From Knoellia locipacati (GTDB lineage: Bacteria; Actinomycetota; Actinomycetes; Actinomycetales; Dermatophilaceae): 64,000 nt of DNA. Shown one piece after another: positions 33,233-41,339 of this stretch. Every line of letters starts with the position of its first letter. Position 1 is the first letter of the stretch. Location of the stretch: the NCBI RefSeq assembly GCF_007992835.1, contig NZ_BKBA01000008.1, forward strand, positions 372,001 through 436,000, given 5' to 3'. A program made the position numbers and the translations under genes. The notes under the pieces are model-generated. The model saw only the letters and a list, made by a program, of their open reading frames with translations, was not told where the DNA came from and did no database searches.

Positions 33233-33651
33233 GCATCCGCACCGCAGCCGAGACCCAGGCCGGCGACGTCTTCGGGCCGCACACCGTGCCCGTGGCCCGC
33301 GAGACCCTCGTGGCCTACGCCGATGCCTCCGGCGACCAGAACCCCATCCACCAGGACGAGGACTTCGCGAAGTCCGTCGGCCTGCCCGACGTCATCGCCC
33401 ACGGCATGTGGACCATGGGCGCCGCCGGCTCGGCCGTGTCGAGGTGGGCCGGCGGCGCCGGACGCGTCGTCGAGTTCGGCACGCGCTTCACCAAGCCCGT
33501 CGTCGTGCCCGCGACCGGTGCCGACGTCGTCATCGGCGGCACCGTCAAGAGCGTCGACAGCCAGACGCGTCGCGCCGTCGTCGACATGACCGTGACCGCC
33601 GGCGGCGAGAAGGTCCTCGGCCGCTGCGTCGCGACCGTCCAGCTCGACTGA
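33229..33651 (+). CDS. MaoC-like (R)-specific dehydratase (HadB-type)
   Basis: The 140-residue protein has the catalytic hydratase-2 motif: DASGDQNPIHQDEDFAKSVG, with Asp/His in position, then DVIAHGMWTMG. It forms the active partner of the HadA-like protein. The start overlaps the upstream stop and the TGA at the end overlaps the ATG of murB, so hadA-hadB-murB are one translational unit. Confidence 0.9.
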   Translation: MSIRTAAETQAGDVFGPHTVPVARETLVAYADASGDQNPIHQDEDFAKSVGLPDVIAHGMWTMGAAGSAVSRWAGGAGRVVEFGTRFTKPVVVPATGADVVIGGTVKSVDSQTRRAVVDMTVTAGGEKVLGRCVATVQLD

Positions 33652-34724
33652 TGAAGGAGACCCACGACGCCCCGCTCTCCCAGCACACGACGATGCGGGT
33701 CGGCGGGCCCGCCCAGCGCCTCGTCGTCGCCGAGACGATCGACGAGGTCGTGGACACGGTGCGTGAGGTCGACGACGCCGACGAGCCGCTGCTCGTCCTC
33801 GGCGGTGGGTCCAACCTCGTCATCGCCGACGCCGGCTTCGCCGGGACGGTGCTCAAGCTCGCCACCTCCGGCATCGACGTCGAGTCGCAGGACACCTGCG
33901 GCGGCGCGATGGTCCGCGTGGCCGCCGGTGAGGTGTGGGACGACGTCGTGGAGCGTGCCGTCGCGGAGGGCTGGTCCGGGATCGAGGCGCTGTCCGGCAT
34001 ACCGGGTTCGACGGGCGCGACGCCCGTCCAGAACGTCGGCGCCTACGGCCAGGACGTCGCGCAGACGATCGCCCGCGTGCGCGTCTTCGACCGGCAGGCG
34101 CAGGAGGTGCGCACGTTCAGCGCCGCCGAGTGCGCCTTCACCTACCGGCACTCGCTCTTCAAGGCGACCTCGCAGTACGTCGTGCTCGATGTGACCTTCC
34201 AGCTGCGCGTGGCCGACCGCTCGCAGCCGATCGCGTACGCCGACCTGGCCAAGGGGCTGGGCGTCGAGGTGGGCGCGCGGGTGCCGCTCGCCGAGGCGCG
34301 CGAGGGCGTCCTCGAGCAGCGCCGTCGCCGCGGCATGGTGCTCGACCCTGCCGACCACGACACGTGGAGCTGCGGCTCCTTCTTCACCAACCCGATCATG
34401 TCGGCCCGGCGCTTCGACGAGCTCGCGACCCGGGTCTCCACTGAGCTCGGCGACGACGCCCCCACCCCGCCGCGGTTCGCCGACGCCAGCGGGGACGTCA
34501 AGACGAGTGCCGCGTGGCTCATCGACAAGGCCGGCTTCGGCAAGGGCTTCGGTATGCCGGGTCCCGCGGCCCTGTCGACCAAGCACACCCTTGCGGTGAC
34601 GAACCGCGGCACGGCCACGGCGGCGGACGTCGCGGCGCTCGCCAGGCGGGTGAGGGACGGCGTGCACGACCGGTTCGGGGTCACACTGGTCAACGAGCCC
34701 GTCTTCGTCGGCCACGAGCTCTGA
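33651..34724 (+). CDS. murB: UDP-N-acetylenolpyruvoylglucosamine reductase
   Basis: The 357-residue product has FAD-binding motifs LLVLGGGSNLVIADAGF and GIEALSGIPGSTGATPVQNVGAYGQ, an arginine loop (TYRHSLFK) and WSCGSFFTNPI with the catalytic Ser. It ends in the type I region SAAWLIDKAGF. It reduces UDP-GlcNAc-enolpyruvate to UDP-MurNAc in the cytoplasm. It sits directly after the dehydratase pair, overlapping its TGA. The following YjbQ gene starts 10 bases later. Confidence 0.96.
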   Translation: MKETHDAPLSQHTTMRVGGPAQRLVVAETIDEVVDTVREVDDADEPLLVLGGGSNLVIADAGFAGTVLKLATSGIDVESQDTCGGAMVRVAAGEVWDDVVERAVAEGWSGIEALSGIPGSTGATPVQNVGAYGQDVAQTIARVRVFDRQAQEVRTFSAAECAFTYRHSLFKATSQYVVLDVTFQLRVADRSQPIAYADLAKGLGVEVGARVPLAEAREGVLEQRRRRGMVLDPADHDTWSCGSFFTNPIMSARRFDELATRVSTELGDDAPTPPRFADASGDVKTSAAWLIDKAGFGKGFGMPGPAALSTKHTLAVTNRGTATAADVAALARRVRDGVHDRFGVTLVNEPVFVGHEL

Positions 34725-34734
34725 GAGGTGACGC

Positions 34735-35139
34735 ATGCGGACCATGACCCTGGAGCTGTGGACCGGGGGTGAGGACGTGGTCCTCGACCTCACCGACCAG
34801 TGCGCGGAGTTCGTGCTCGACCAGGGCGACGGGCTGCTCCACGTCTTCGTCCCCCATGCGACCGCCGGCATCGCGATCATCGAGACCGGCGCGGGCTCGG
34901 ACAGTGACCTCCTCGCGGCGCTCGACGACCTGCTGCCCGCGGACGGCCGGTGGCGGCACCGCCACGGCACGGTCGGACACGGCCGCTCACACGTCATGCC
35001 CGCGCTCGTGCCGCCCTACGCCTCCATCCCGGTCGAGGGTGGGCACCTCGCCCTCGGGCAGTGGCAGAGCATCTGCCTGGTCGACCTCAACGTCGACAAC
35101 CACGAGCGCAGCGTGCGGCTCGACTTCCTCGCCGGCTGA
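34735..35139 (+). CDS. YjbQ/UPF0047 family protein
   Basis: The 134-residue protein has the YjbQ pattern: FVPHATAGIAIIETG, VGHGRSHVMPALVPPYASIP and LALGQWQSICLVDLN. The conserved His residues around HATAG and GHGRSHV suggest a metal or phosphate site. Some members have thiamine phosphate synthase activity. It begins 10 bases after murB and is probably co-transcribed. Confidence 0.9.
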   Translation: MRTMTLELWTGGEDVVLDLTDQCAEFVLDQGDGLLHVFVPHATAGIAIIETGAGSDSDLLAALDDLLPADGRWRHRHGTVGHGRSHVMPALVPPYASIPVEGGHLALGQWQSICLVDLNVDNHERSVRLDFLAG

Positions 35140-35243
35140 CGGGGCCGGCGGCGGCAGGGGCGGCTGCCCCGGCTGGGGCGGTGGGGCGGGTGGCGCGCCC
35201 GTGGTCGTCCTCGTGGGCGAGCCCGCACCGCTGGTGCTCGTGT

Positions 35244-35258
35244 GAGGAGTGTCTTTGC
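35244..35258 (+). repeat. Repeat unit 1: GAGGAGTGTCTTTGC
   Basis: GAGGAGTGTCTTTGC lies between yjbQ and the XRE gene. Variants recur beyond the other end of that gene (35952, 36020, 36049) in both orientations, so they flank the XRE gene on both sides. Confidence 0.45.
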
Positions 35259-35324
35259 TGCACCCCGTGACGCACGTCGACGGCATACGCCGGATCGGTC
35301 GTCCGGATCGCTCGTGACGCGCGG

Positions 35325-35834
35325 TCACGCGACGTCGTCGTCACGGGGGAGCGCCCACGGTGCTTGCGCTGGCCGAGGTGCGTACCACTGCGGCTCCGGC
35401 ACCAGCCCCCGGAAGAACTCGCGGTGCCACCACCAGTTCGGTGGGTCGACGACCGCGTGGGTCTCGTGGCGTGCAGGGAAGCGCCGGCTGCCGTCCCGCA
35501 CGCGAGCAACCAGCTCGGTCTCGGACCACGAACCGGACCCCACGACCTCGGCAGCGCCCGCGTCGCCGTCGCGGTGCCGCACGAGGGCGAGGCCGAAGCC
35601 CGTCCCGTCGAGCGCCTCGACGACGTCACCGAGCGCGAACCGCGCGGCACCGGTCTCGAGGCGTGCGATGCGGCTCGCCGGCCATCCCCGCATCGCGGCG
35701 TAGGCCCGCTGCGACAGCCCGAGCCGTCGCCGGTGGTCGCGCAGGGCGAGCCCCACGGTGCCGGCGACCGTGAGCCGGGCAGTGGCTTCGTCGAGGTCCG
35801 CGGCTCGCTTGGCCGCGCGCTGCTCAGGTGTCAT
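35325..35834 (-). CDS. XRE-family HTH regulator
   Basis: From ATG 35834 the product has 169 residues. A Cro/CI-type helix-turn-helix is visible: LALRDHRRRLGLSQRAYAA, MRGWPASRIARLETG and FALGDVVEALDGTG. After it comes a region VVDPPNWWWHREFFRGLVPEPQW of unknown role. GTG 35879 would extend it by 15 residues. The gene is flanked on both sides by the GTGTCTTTGC repeats, which may be its operators or part of a small mobile unit. No toxin gene is seen next to it. Confidence 0.75.
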   Translation of the reverse strand: MTPEQRAAKRAADLDEATARLTVAGTVGLALRDHRRRLGLSQRAYAAMRGWPASRIARLETGAARFALGDVVEALDGTGFGLALVRHRDGDAGAAEVVGSGSWSETELVARVRDGSRRFPARHETHAVVDPPNWWWHREFFRGLVPEPQWYAPRPAQAPWALPRDDDVA

Positions 35835-35951
35835 GCCGTCGACAGTGCGCCGACCTCCCGCCGCGCTCCAGAGCGCCACGCCCGACCTGTGGACGGCACC
35901 ACCTGCCGGCCGAGGCTGTGGACAACCCGTGACTCCGTTGCCCCGCGTGCT

Positions 35952-36038
35952 GACGCAAAGACACCCCCATTCGCTCCCACCTGTGACGCACGGGCCTGTT
36001 GCGTCACAGGGTGGAGCAGATGGGGGTGTCTTTGCGTC
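35952..36038. repeat. 87-base imperfect cruciform with outer GTGTCTTTGCGTC arms
   Basis: Outer arms 35952-35970 and 36020-36038 (ATGGGGGTGTCTTTGCGTC and its complement) are perfect. The inner arms CTGTGACGCA (35981) and TGCGTCACAG (36000) are also perfect, with a 9-base loop. The segments between pair with small bulges, so nearly the whole element folds into one long stem. It lies upstream of the XRE gene. Confidence 0.6.
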
Positions 36039-36102
36039 CCGACGCGGAGCAAAGGCACTCCTCTGCCGGACACGTGCGCGGCGCCCCGCTGGGGCGCGAC
36101 GA

Positions 36103-36762
36103 TCAGGCTGCGCTGCGCAGCTTGAGGGTCACCGACCGGCCGCTGGTGCGGGCGACCTCGTGCGACTCCGCGAGCTGCTGGCGAGCGAGGTCGCGCAGCT
36201 CGGCCATCTGCGGCGTGACCTCCGCGAGGGTCAGCTCGGTCTCGATGACGTCGAGGTCCAGCCCCCAGACGTCCTCGAAGATCCGACGCAGGTATGCCGT
36301 GGCGTGGTCCCAGCCCTCGCGCGGGGTTCCCTCGGCGTAGCCGCCACCGCGGGCGATGACGAGGAACGCCGGCTTGCCCTTGACCGTCTCGGTGCCCGGC
36401 GCGAAGCGGGGGTCGGAGATCACGGTGTCGATCCAGGTCTTGAGGTGCTGCGAGACGCCGAAGTTGTAGAGCGAGGTCGCGACGACGATGGCGTCGGCGG
36501 CCACCAGCTCGTCGGCCAGCTCGGCGGCGACGGCCTTGGCGGCGACCTGCGCGTCGGTGCGGTCCTCCTCGGCGACGAAACCGGCGAACGCCGAGGTCGC
36601 CCAGACGTCGTTGGCGAGCGGGTTCATCCCGACGTCGCGCCGGACGACGGTCGTGTCCGCGTCCTCCGCCTCGACGATGGAGGCCTCGAGGGTGTCAGCG
36701 ACGGCTCGGCTCACCGAGCCCTCGGTGCGGATGCTGGAGTCCAGCCGGAAGATCGTGCTCAT
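36103..36762 (-). CDS. azoR: FMN-dependent NADH-azoreductase family protein
   Basis: The 219-residue flavodoxin-like protein starts at ATG 36762 after AGGAG. It carries FRLDSSIRTEGSVSR at the phosphate loop, YNFGVSQHLKTWIDTVI at the dimer/FMN loop and VIARGGGYAEGTP near the active site. It matches AzoR family quinone/azo reductases. It is divergent from a MarR-type gene with a good inverted repeat between, the usual layout for MarR-controlled quinone or oxidative stress response. Confidence 0.88.
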   Translation of the reverse strand: MSTIFRLDSSIRTEGSVSRAVADTLEASIVEAEDADTTVVRRDVGMNPLANDVWATSAFAGFVAEEDRTDAQVAAKAVAAELADELVAADAIVVATSLYNFGVSQHLKTWIDTVISDPRFAPGTETVKGKPAFLVIARGGGYAEGTPREGWDHATAYLRRIFEDVWGLDLDVIETELTLAEVTPQMAELRDLARQQLAESHEVARTSGRSVTLKLRSAA

Positions 36763-36826
36763 CGCGTGCTCCTGGTTCAGAGGTGGGGAGACCGGGTGGT
36801 CTTCCGCCAAGATAGTATGTCAAACA

Positions 36827-36849
36827 GATCATCGTGCAAATCGATGATC
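36827..36849. promoter_or_regulatory. MarR-type operator in azoR-marR divergon
   Basis: GATCATCG-TGCAAAT-CGATGATC is a perfect 8-bp inverted repeat spaced by 7 bases in the 119-base divergent region. It is well placed for the adjacent MarR-family regulator to control both genes. Confidence 0.6.
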
Positions 36850-36881
36850 GCGACAGCAGCCTTCTCCGCTAGACTCGACGT

Positions 36882-37379
36882 ATGACCCAGGTGAACGACG
36901 TCCCCGTGCAGGCGCAGGCCCGCGCCGCGGACGTCGACCTCGGTCAGGCGCTCGGAGCACTGCTGCGGCGCTACCTCGAGTCCGCCCGCGGAGTCGTCGA
37001 CCAGCTGCCCGGTGGACCTCGTGGGTTCCAGATCCTGTCGATCGCCGCCGAGGGTGTGTGCAGCAACCAGGCGACGATCGCCCTGCGGCTCGGCATCGAC
37101 CGCACCGTCATGACCTACCTCGTCGACGACCTCGAGAAGGCCGGCATGGTGACGCGACGCCCGGACCCGGCCGACCGCCGCGCCCGGCAGGTGGTCCTCA
37201 CCGGCAAGGGTGGCAAGACCTTGGGCAGCGCCTCGGCACGCATCCGCGAGGTCGAGCGCGGCGTCCTCGGCGCTCTCACGGATGACGAGGCCGATCTCTT
37301 CCGCTCTCTCCTCGCCCGCGTCACGGCCGACGTCCCCGCCGACCACTCCGCCTGCTCGGGCCCCGCGCCGGACTGCTGA
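36882..37379 (+). CDS. MarR-family transcriptional regulator
   Basis: The 165-residue protein has the MarR winged helix: SNQATIALRLGIDRTVMTYLVDDLEKAGMV, the wing RRPDPADRRARQVVLT and the dimerisation helices at each end. It is divergent from the azoreductase gene with an inverted repeat between, so it is likely its repressor. Ligand may be a quinone or other electrophile. One Cys in EGVCSNQA could be the redox sensor, though this is inference. Confidence 0.9.
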   Translation: MTQVNDVPVQAQARAADVDLGQALGALLRRYLESARGVVDQLPGGPRGFQILSIAAEGVCSNQATIALRLGIDRTVMTYLVDDLEKAGMVTRRPDPADRRARQVVLTGKGGKTLGSASARIREVERGVLGALTDDEADLFRSLLARVTADVPADHSACSGPAPDC

Positions 37380-37436
37380 GAGCCCCGCGGTCCGTGCCCA
37401 GCGGCCCGCGCTCAGCGCCCGCGCCCCGCGACCCGC

Positions 37437-38027
37437 TCAGCGCCCCCGCACCGGCAGGCGGTGCAGCTCGAGCCCGGAGATGACGCCACCACCGACCGTG
37501 CAGGTGAGATAGGTGCAGGTCGGCTGACGCCGCCGGTCCGTGGGCGAGCCCGGGTTGAGCAGCCGGAGCCCGTCGTGCTCGGTGTCCCACGGGATGTGGC
37601 TGTGCCCGAAGACGAGGACGTCGACGTCGGGGTGCTCCGCGCGCATCCGCTCCTCGCGCCGTTGCTTGGGGCCGGTCTCGTGGACCACGCCCCACCGCAG
37701 GCCGCCGAGCTCCACGTGCGCCACCTCGGGAAGCCGGCGTCGCAGCTCCGCGCCGTCGTTGTTGCCCCACACACCGACGACTCGTGCCGCCCTCGCCTCC
37801 AGCGCATCGAGCAGGTCAGGTGTCACCCAGTCCCCGGCGTGGATGACGACGTCGGCGGCCTCGGCCTCCGCCCACACCTGCCGGGGCAGGTCGCGCGCGC
37901 GAGCCGGAAGGTGGGTGTCGGCGAGCAGGAGGAGCCGCACGCGGCCACCATCACCGGCAGCGCCGCCACCAGCACCACCACTCCCTGACACCACCCCGGC
38001 GTCAGTCGTCGAGTCGGTCGAGCTCAT
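37437..38027 (-). CDS. YfcE/MJ0936-type metallophosphoesterase
   Basis: The core has LLLADTHLPARA, IHAGDWVTPDLL, VVGVWGNNDGAELR, GVVHETGP and VFGHSHIPWD, the motif set of YfcE-like phosphodiesterases. The chosen ATG 38027 gives 196 residues with a Ser/Gly-rich N-terminal stretch of about 28 residues; a later start in that stretch is possible. It overlaps the upstream gene by 26 bases with the ATG start. It is the last gene of a five-gene minus-strand operon from the aminotransferase. Confidence 0.8.
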   Translation of the reverse strand: MSSTDSTTDAGVVSGSGGAGGGAAGDGGRVRLLLLADTHLPARARDLPRQVWAEAEAADVVIHAGDWVTPDLLDALEARAARVVGVWGNNDGAELRRRLPEVAHVELGGLRWGVVHETGPKQRREERMRAEHPDVDVLVFGHSHIPWDTEHDGLRLLNPGSPTDRRRQPTCTYLTCTVGGGVISGLELHRLPVRGR

Positions 38028-38307
38028 CCAGCGCCTCCTCCCAGCGACGGCGCCGCTCGGCGTCGTCCTGGTCCCACCATGCCGTCCCGCGCTCACCGAG
38101 CCCGTGCTTGGCGAGGTCGACCCGACGACGCGAGGGTGCCGGGTCTTCACCGGCCTTCGTGGCCGAGCGCACCCCCGAACGTCCACGCCCGAGGTGCGAC
38201 AGCAGCCGCTCGGCGACCTCGGGAGGCAGCGCCGGGTCCTGGCGCCGCCACCGGCGACCGTCGACCACGAGCCAGCGCTCGTCGTCGGTGCCCTGCGTCT
38301 CAGCCAC
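38002..38307 (-). CDS. Hypothetical protein, charged 101-residue
   Basis: The product is charge-rich with no membrane helix (MAETQGTDDERWLVVDG, then RRWRRQDPALPPEVAERLL and RRRRWEEALDELDRLDD). GTG 38307 is 6 bases after the adenosine deaminase stop, so it is coupled to that gene. Similar proteins occur in actinobacteria under various unhelpful names. I do not recognise a function. Confidence 0.7.
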   Translation of the reverse strand: MAETQGTDDERWLVVDGRRWRRQDPALPPEVAERLLSHLGRGRSGVRSATKAGEDPAPSRRRVDLAKHGLGERGTAWWDQDDAERRRRWEEALDELDRLDD

Positions 38308-38313
38308 CGTGCG

Positions 38314-39363
38314 TCACTGCGCGAGCCACGCGTCGATGTCGGCGTATGCCGTCTCGCGCACCTCGGTGGGCGCACGCGAGGCCCGCAGCGAGGCCCGGGC
38401 GAGGTCGGCGAGCTCGGCGTCGGTGAACTCCAGCACGCGCGCCACCTCGTACTGCTCCTGCAGCCGCGAGCCGAAGATCAGCGGGTCGTCGGCGCCCAGG
38501 GCCACCGTCGCCCCGGCATCGACGAGCTGGCGCAGCGGCACGTCGTCGATCCCGTCGTAGACGCCCAGCGAGATGTTGCTCCCCGGGCACACCTCGAGCG
38601 CGACGCCGTCCTCGACGACCCGGTCCAGGGTCCGGGGGTCCTCGATCGACCGGACGCCGTGCCCGAGCCGGTCCGGCGACAGGGATGTGAGGGTCCGCTC
38701 GATCGCGTCCGGTCCCAACAGCTCACCCGCGTGCGGCACGAGCGCGAGCCCGGCACGACGAGCGATCGCGAAGGCGGGCGCGAACGCCTCGGTCTCACCA
38801 CGTCGCTCGTCGTTGCTCAGGCCGAAGCCCACGACGGCACCCGGTCCCTCGCCGGCATACCGGGCTGCGAGGCGCGCCAGGGTTCGCGCCTCGAGCTCGT
38901 GACGCATCCGCGAGGCCGCGACGATGACGCCGACCTGCGCCGCGCCCGGCTCACGCGACACCGAGGCCGCCTCGTCGAGGACGATCTCGAGGGTGGGGGT
39001 GATGCCGCCGACGAACGGCGCGTACGACGTCGGGTCGACCTGGAGCTCGAGCCAGCGCGACCCCTCGGCGCCGTCGTCGAGAGCGGCCTCGCGCACGATC
39101 CGGCGCATGTCCGACTCGCCGCGCACGCAGTGGCGGGCGGCGTCGTAGAGGCTCTGGAAGCGGAACCACCCACGCTCGTCGCGCGTCTCGAAGGTCACCG
39201 GCCAGTCGTCGCCGAGGGCGGACGGCAGCCGCAGTCCGTGCGCCTGCGACATCTCGCGCACGGTGGAGACCCGCATCGAGCCGGTGAAGTGCAGGTGCAG
39301 GTGCGCCTTGGGGAGGGTGGCGGTGTCGCGCTCGCGGACCGCCCCGGGCGGGTCGGGGCTCAC
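38314..39363 (-). CDS. Adenosine deaminase family protein
   Basis: The 349-residue TIM barrel carries the zinc and catalytic motifs of adenosine deaminases: HLHLHFTGS at the N-terminus, VPHAGE with catalytic His-Glu, RLGHGVRSIED, CPGSN and the terminal GADDP with the catalytic Asp pair. It removes ammonia from adenosine or a related purine. GTG 39363 overlaps the stop of the upstream acidic protein (GTGA), showing coupling. Confidence 0.9.
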   Translation of the reverse strand: MSPDPPGAVRERDTATLPKAHLHLHFTGSMRVSTVREMSQAHGLRLPSALGDDWPVTFETRDERGWFRFQSLYDAARHCVRGESDMRRIVREAALDDGAEGSRWLELQVDPTSYAPFVGGITPTLEIVLDEAASVSREPGAAQVGVIVAASRMRHELEARTLARLAARYAGEGPGAVVGFGLSNDERRGETEAFAPAFAIARRAGLALVPHAGELLGPDAIERTLTSLSPDRLGHGVRSIEDPRTLDRVVEDGVALEVCPGSNISLGVYDGIDDVPLRQLVDAGATVALGADDPLIFGSRLQEQYEVARVLEFTDAELADLARASLRASRAPTEVRETAYADIDAWLAQ

Positions 39364-39875
39364 TCCTCGACGATGTGCATGGCCGACTCCTCGGCCGACA
39401 CGTCCGCGGAGTCGCCGCGGCCACCGAAGCCCTCCTCGGCCACGAGGGCCTTCTCCTCGTCGGGGCCAAGGCCCTCGTCCGGGCTCGTCAGCGACCCGGC
39501 GTCGAGGTCCTCGTCACCGTCGTCGTCCGGCTCCCCGAGGAAGTCGTCCTCGGCGGCGATGGAGTCGACGTCGTCCCCGCCCGCGCGCGGCTCGGGGTCG
39601 AGCCCCGACTCGTTGTCCGGTGCGCCGTAGGCCGAGTCGGGGTCAGGGACCTCCTGCGCGATGCGCTGGTCGATCGTCTCCTCCTGCGCCTGCTCCGACG
39701 CTGTGGTGCCCCACTCCGTGTTGCGCGGCTGCAGGTCCGGCGGCGACACCGGCAGGTTGTCGCCCTCGCTCGAGTCGAGCAGGTCGGGCTGGCCGCCTCC
39801 GGCGTCCACGCTGTCGTCGAGGCTCATCGAGCCCAGGTCGTCGTCGAAGCTCTCGGTTCCGGGCTGGTCGCTCAT
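39360..39875 (-). CDS. DUF5709-type acidic protein
   Basis: The 171-residue protein has a very acidic, low-complexity sequence (FDDDLGSMSLDDSVDAGG, EEDFLGEPDDDGDEDLD-like stretches) with the family core WGTTASEQAQEETIDQRIAQE and PDPDSAYG. DUF5709 proteins are restricted to actinobacteria and of unknown role. ATG 39875 is 4 bases after the aminotransferase stop codon on this strand. It overlaps the adenosine deaminase downstream. Confidence 0.82.
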   Translation of the reverse strand: MSDQPGTESFDDDLGSMSLDDSVDAGGGQPDLLDSSEGDNLPVSPPDLQPRNTEWGTTASEQAQEETIDQRIAQEVPDPDSAYGAPDNESGLDPEPRAGGDDVDSIAAEDDFLGEPDDDGDEDLDAGSLTSPDEGLGPDEEKALVAEEGFGGRGDSADVSAEESAMHIVEE

Positions 39876-39879
39876 GACC

Positions 39880-41172
39880 TCAGCCTCGCACGCCCGCAAG
39901 CTTTTCGGCGGCAGCGAGGAGGACGCACGTCGCGACGCCCGCCATCGCGGCCTCGACCTCGTCGAGGACGGGGAACGAGGGCGCCAGGCGGATGTTGCGG
40001 TCGCGCGGGTCGTGGCCGAGCGGGAACGAGGCGCCGGCCGGGGTGAGCGCGATGCCCGCACCCTTGGCGAGCTCGACGACGCGGGAGGCCGTGCCGTCGA
40101 GGACGTCGAGGTTGACGAAGTAGCCACCCGAGGGCTTGGACCACGTCGCGACCTCACGACCGGCGAGGGCCGAGGTGAGCGCCTCGTCGACCGCGGCGAA
40201 CTTCGGGCCGAGGATCTCGCGGTGCTTCCTCATGTGCTCGCGCACGCCGTCGGCGGTGCCGAAGAACTGCACGTGCCGCAGCTGGTTGACCTTGTCCGGG
40301 CCGATGGAGGCGAACTGCTGGTGCCCGAGGTACCAGTCGACGTTCGCCTTGGACGCCGCGAGGAACGCGACACCGGAGCCGGCGAAGGTGATCTTGGAGG
40401 TCGACGCGAACATGATCGGCCGGTTCGGGTGGCCCGAGCCCGAGGCGAGCGTGATGATGTCGGCGCTCTTGGCCTCGTCCTCGGTGAGGTGGTGGAAGGC
40501 GTAGGCGTTGTCCCAGAAGATGCGGAAGTCGGGGGCCGCCGTCTCCATCGACGCGAGCGCGCTGGCGACCTCCTGCGAGCAGGTCGAGCCCGACGGGTTC
40601 GCGTAGGTCGGGACGATCCACATGCCCTTGACCGCGGGGTCCTTGACGAGCTCGCGCACGGCGGCGACGTCGGGGCCGTCGTCGTTCATCGGCACGGTGA
40701 GCATCTCGATGCCGTAGGACGCGAGCATCGTGAAGTGCCGGTCGTAGCCCGGGACGGGGCAGACGAACTTCACCGTCTCCTCCTGCCCCCACGGACGCGG
40801 CGAGTCGGGAGCGCCGTGGAGCAGGAGCTGGACGAGGCAGTCGTGCATCATCGTCAGGCTCGAGTTGCCGCCGGCGACGACCTGCTCGGTCTCGACCCAC
40901 AACAGGTCGGCGAACATCTGGCGCAGCTCGGTGATCCCCGACAGGCCGCCGTAGTTGCGCACGTCGGTCCCGCTCGCGTCCTTGTGCCCGCGCGGGAGGC
41001 TGAGCAGCTCGTTGCTGAGGTCGAGCTGCTCGACCGACGGCTTGCCGCGCGTGAGGTCGAGCGTGAGCCCGCGATCCTTGAGAGCGGCGTATGCCGTGCG
41101 CTGGGTTTCGAGGAACGCCTCGAGCTCGGCGGGGGAGAGGGACGACAGGGCGGTGGCGGTCGACTCGGTCAC
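39880..41172 (-). CDS. Class I/II PLP-dependent aminotransferase
   Basis: The 430-residue protein has the PLP features: GNSSLTMMHDCLVQ, WIVPTYANPSGSTCS, DNAYAFHH, the Schiff base lysine in ASTSKITFAGSGVAF and a substrate Arg in RLAPSFPVLDE. It belongs to the aspartate aminotransferase-like group common in actinobacteria. Donor and acceptor are not certain. It is the promoter-proximal gene of the operon DUF5709 - adenosine deaminase - hypothetical - phosphoesterase. Confidence 0.88.
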   Translation of the reverse strand: MTESTATALSSLSPAELEAFLETQRTAYAALKDRGLTLDLTRGKPSVEQLDLSNELLSLPRGHKDASGTDVRNYGGLSGITELRQMFADLLWVETEQVVAGGNSSLTMMHDCLVQLLLHGAPDSPRPWGQEETVKFVCPVPGYDRHFTMLASYGIEMLTVPMNDDGPDVAAVRELVKDPAVKGMWIVPTYANPSGSTCSQEVASALASMETAAPDFRIFWDNAYAFHHLTEDEAKSADIITLASGSGHPNRPIMFASTSKITFAGSGVAFLAASKANVDWYLGHQQFASIGPDKVNQLRHVQFFGTADGVREHMRKHREILGPKFAAVDEALTSALAGREVATWSKPSGGYFVNLDVLDGTASRVVELAKGAGIALTPAGASFPLGHDPRDRNIRLAPSFPVLDEVEAAMAGVATCVLLAAAEKLAGVRG

Positions 41173-41339
41173 GGGTCCATGCTTCCAGACCCGGTGCAGC
41201 CGTGGCAGACCCGTTCACACTGGGGACGCCCACCGTGCGACCGGGGACTCCTCCCCATGGCCCGAGCCCTCTCACACTGCGATGGTGAGGACCCCGGGGG
41301 GCCGAGACGCGGCGTCCCATGTCCCGACTCGGGGGAGAC

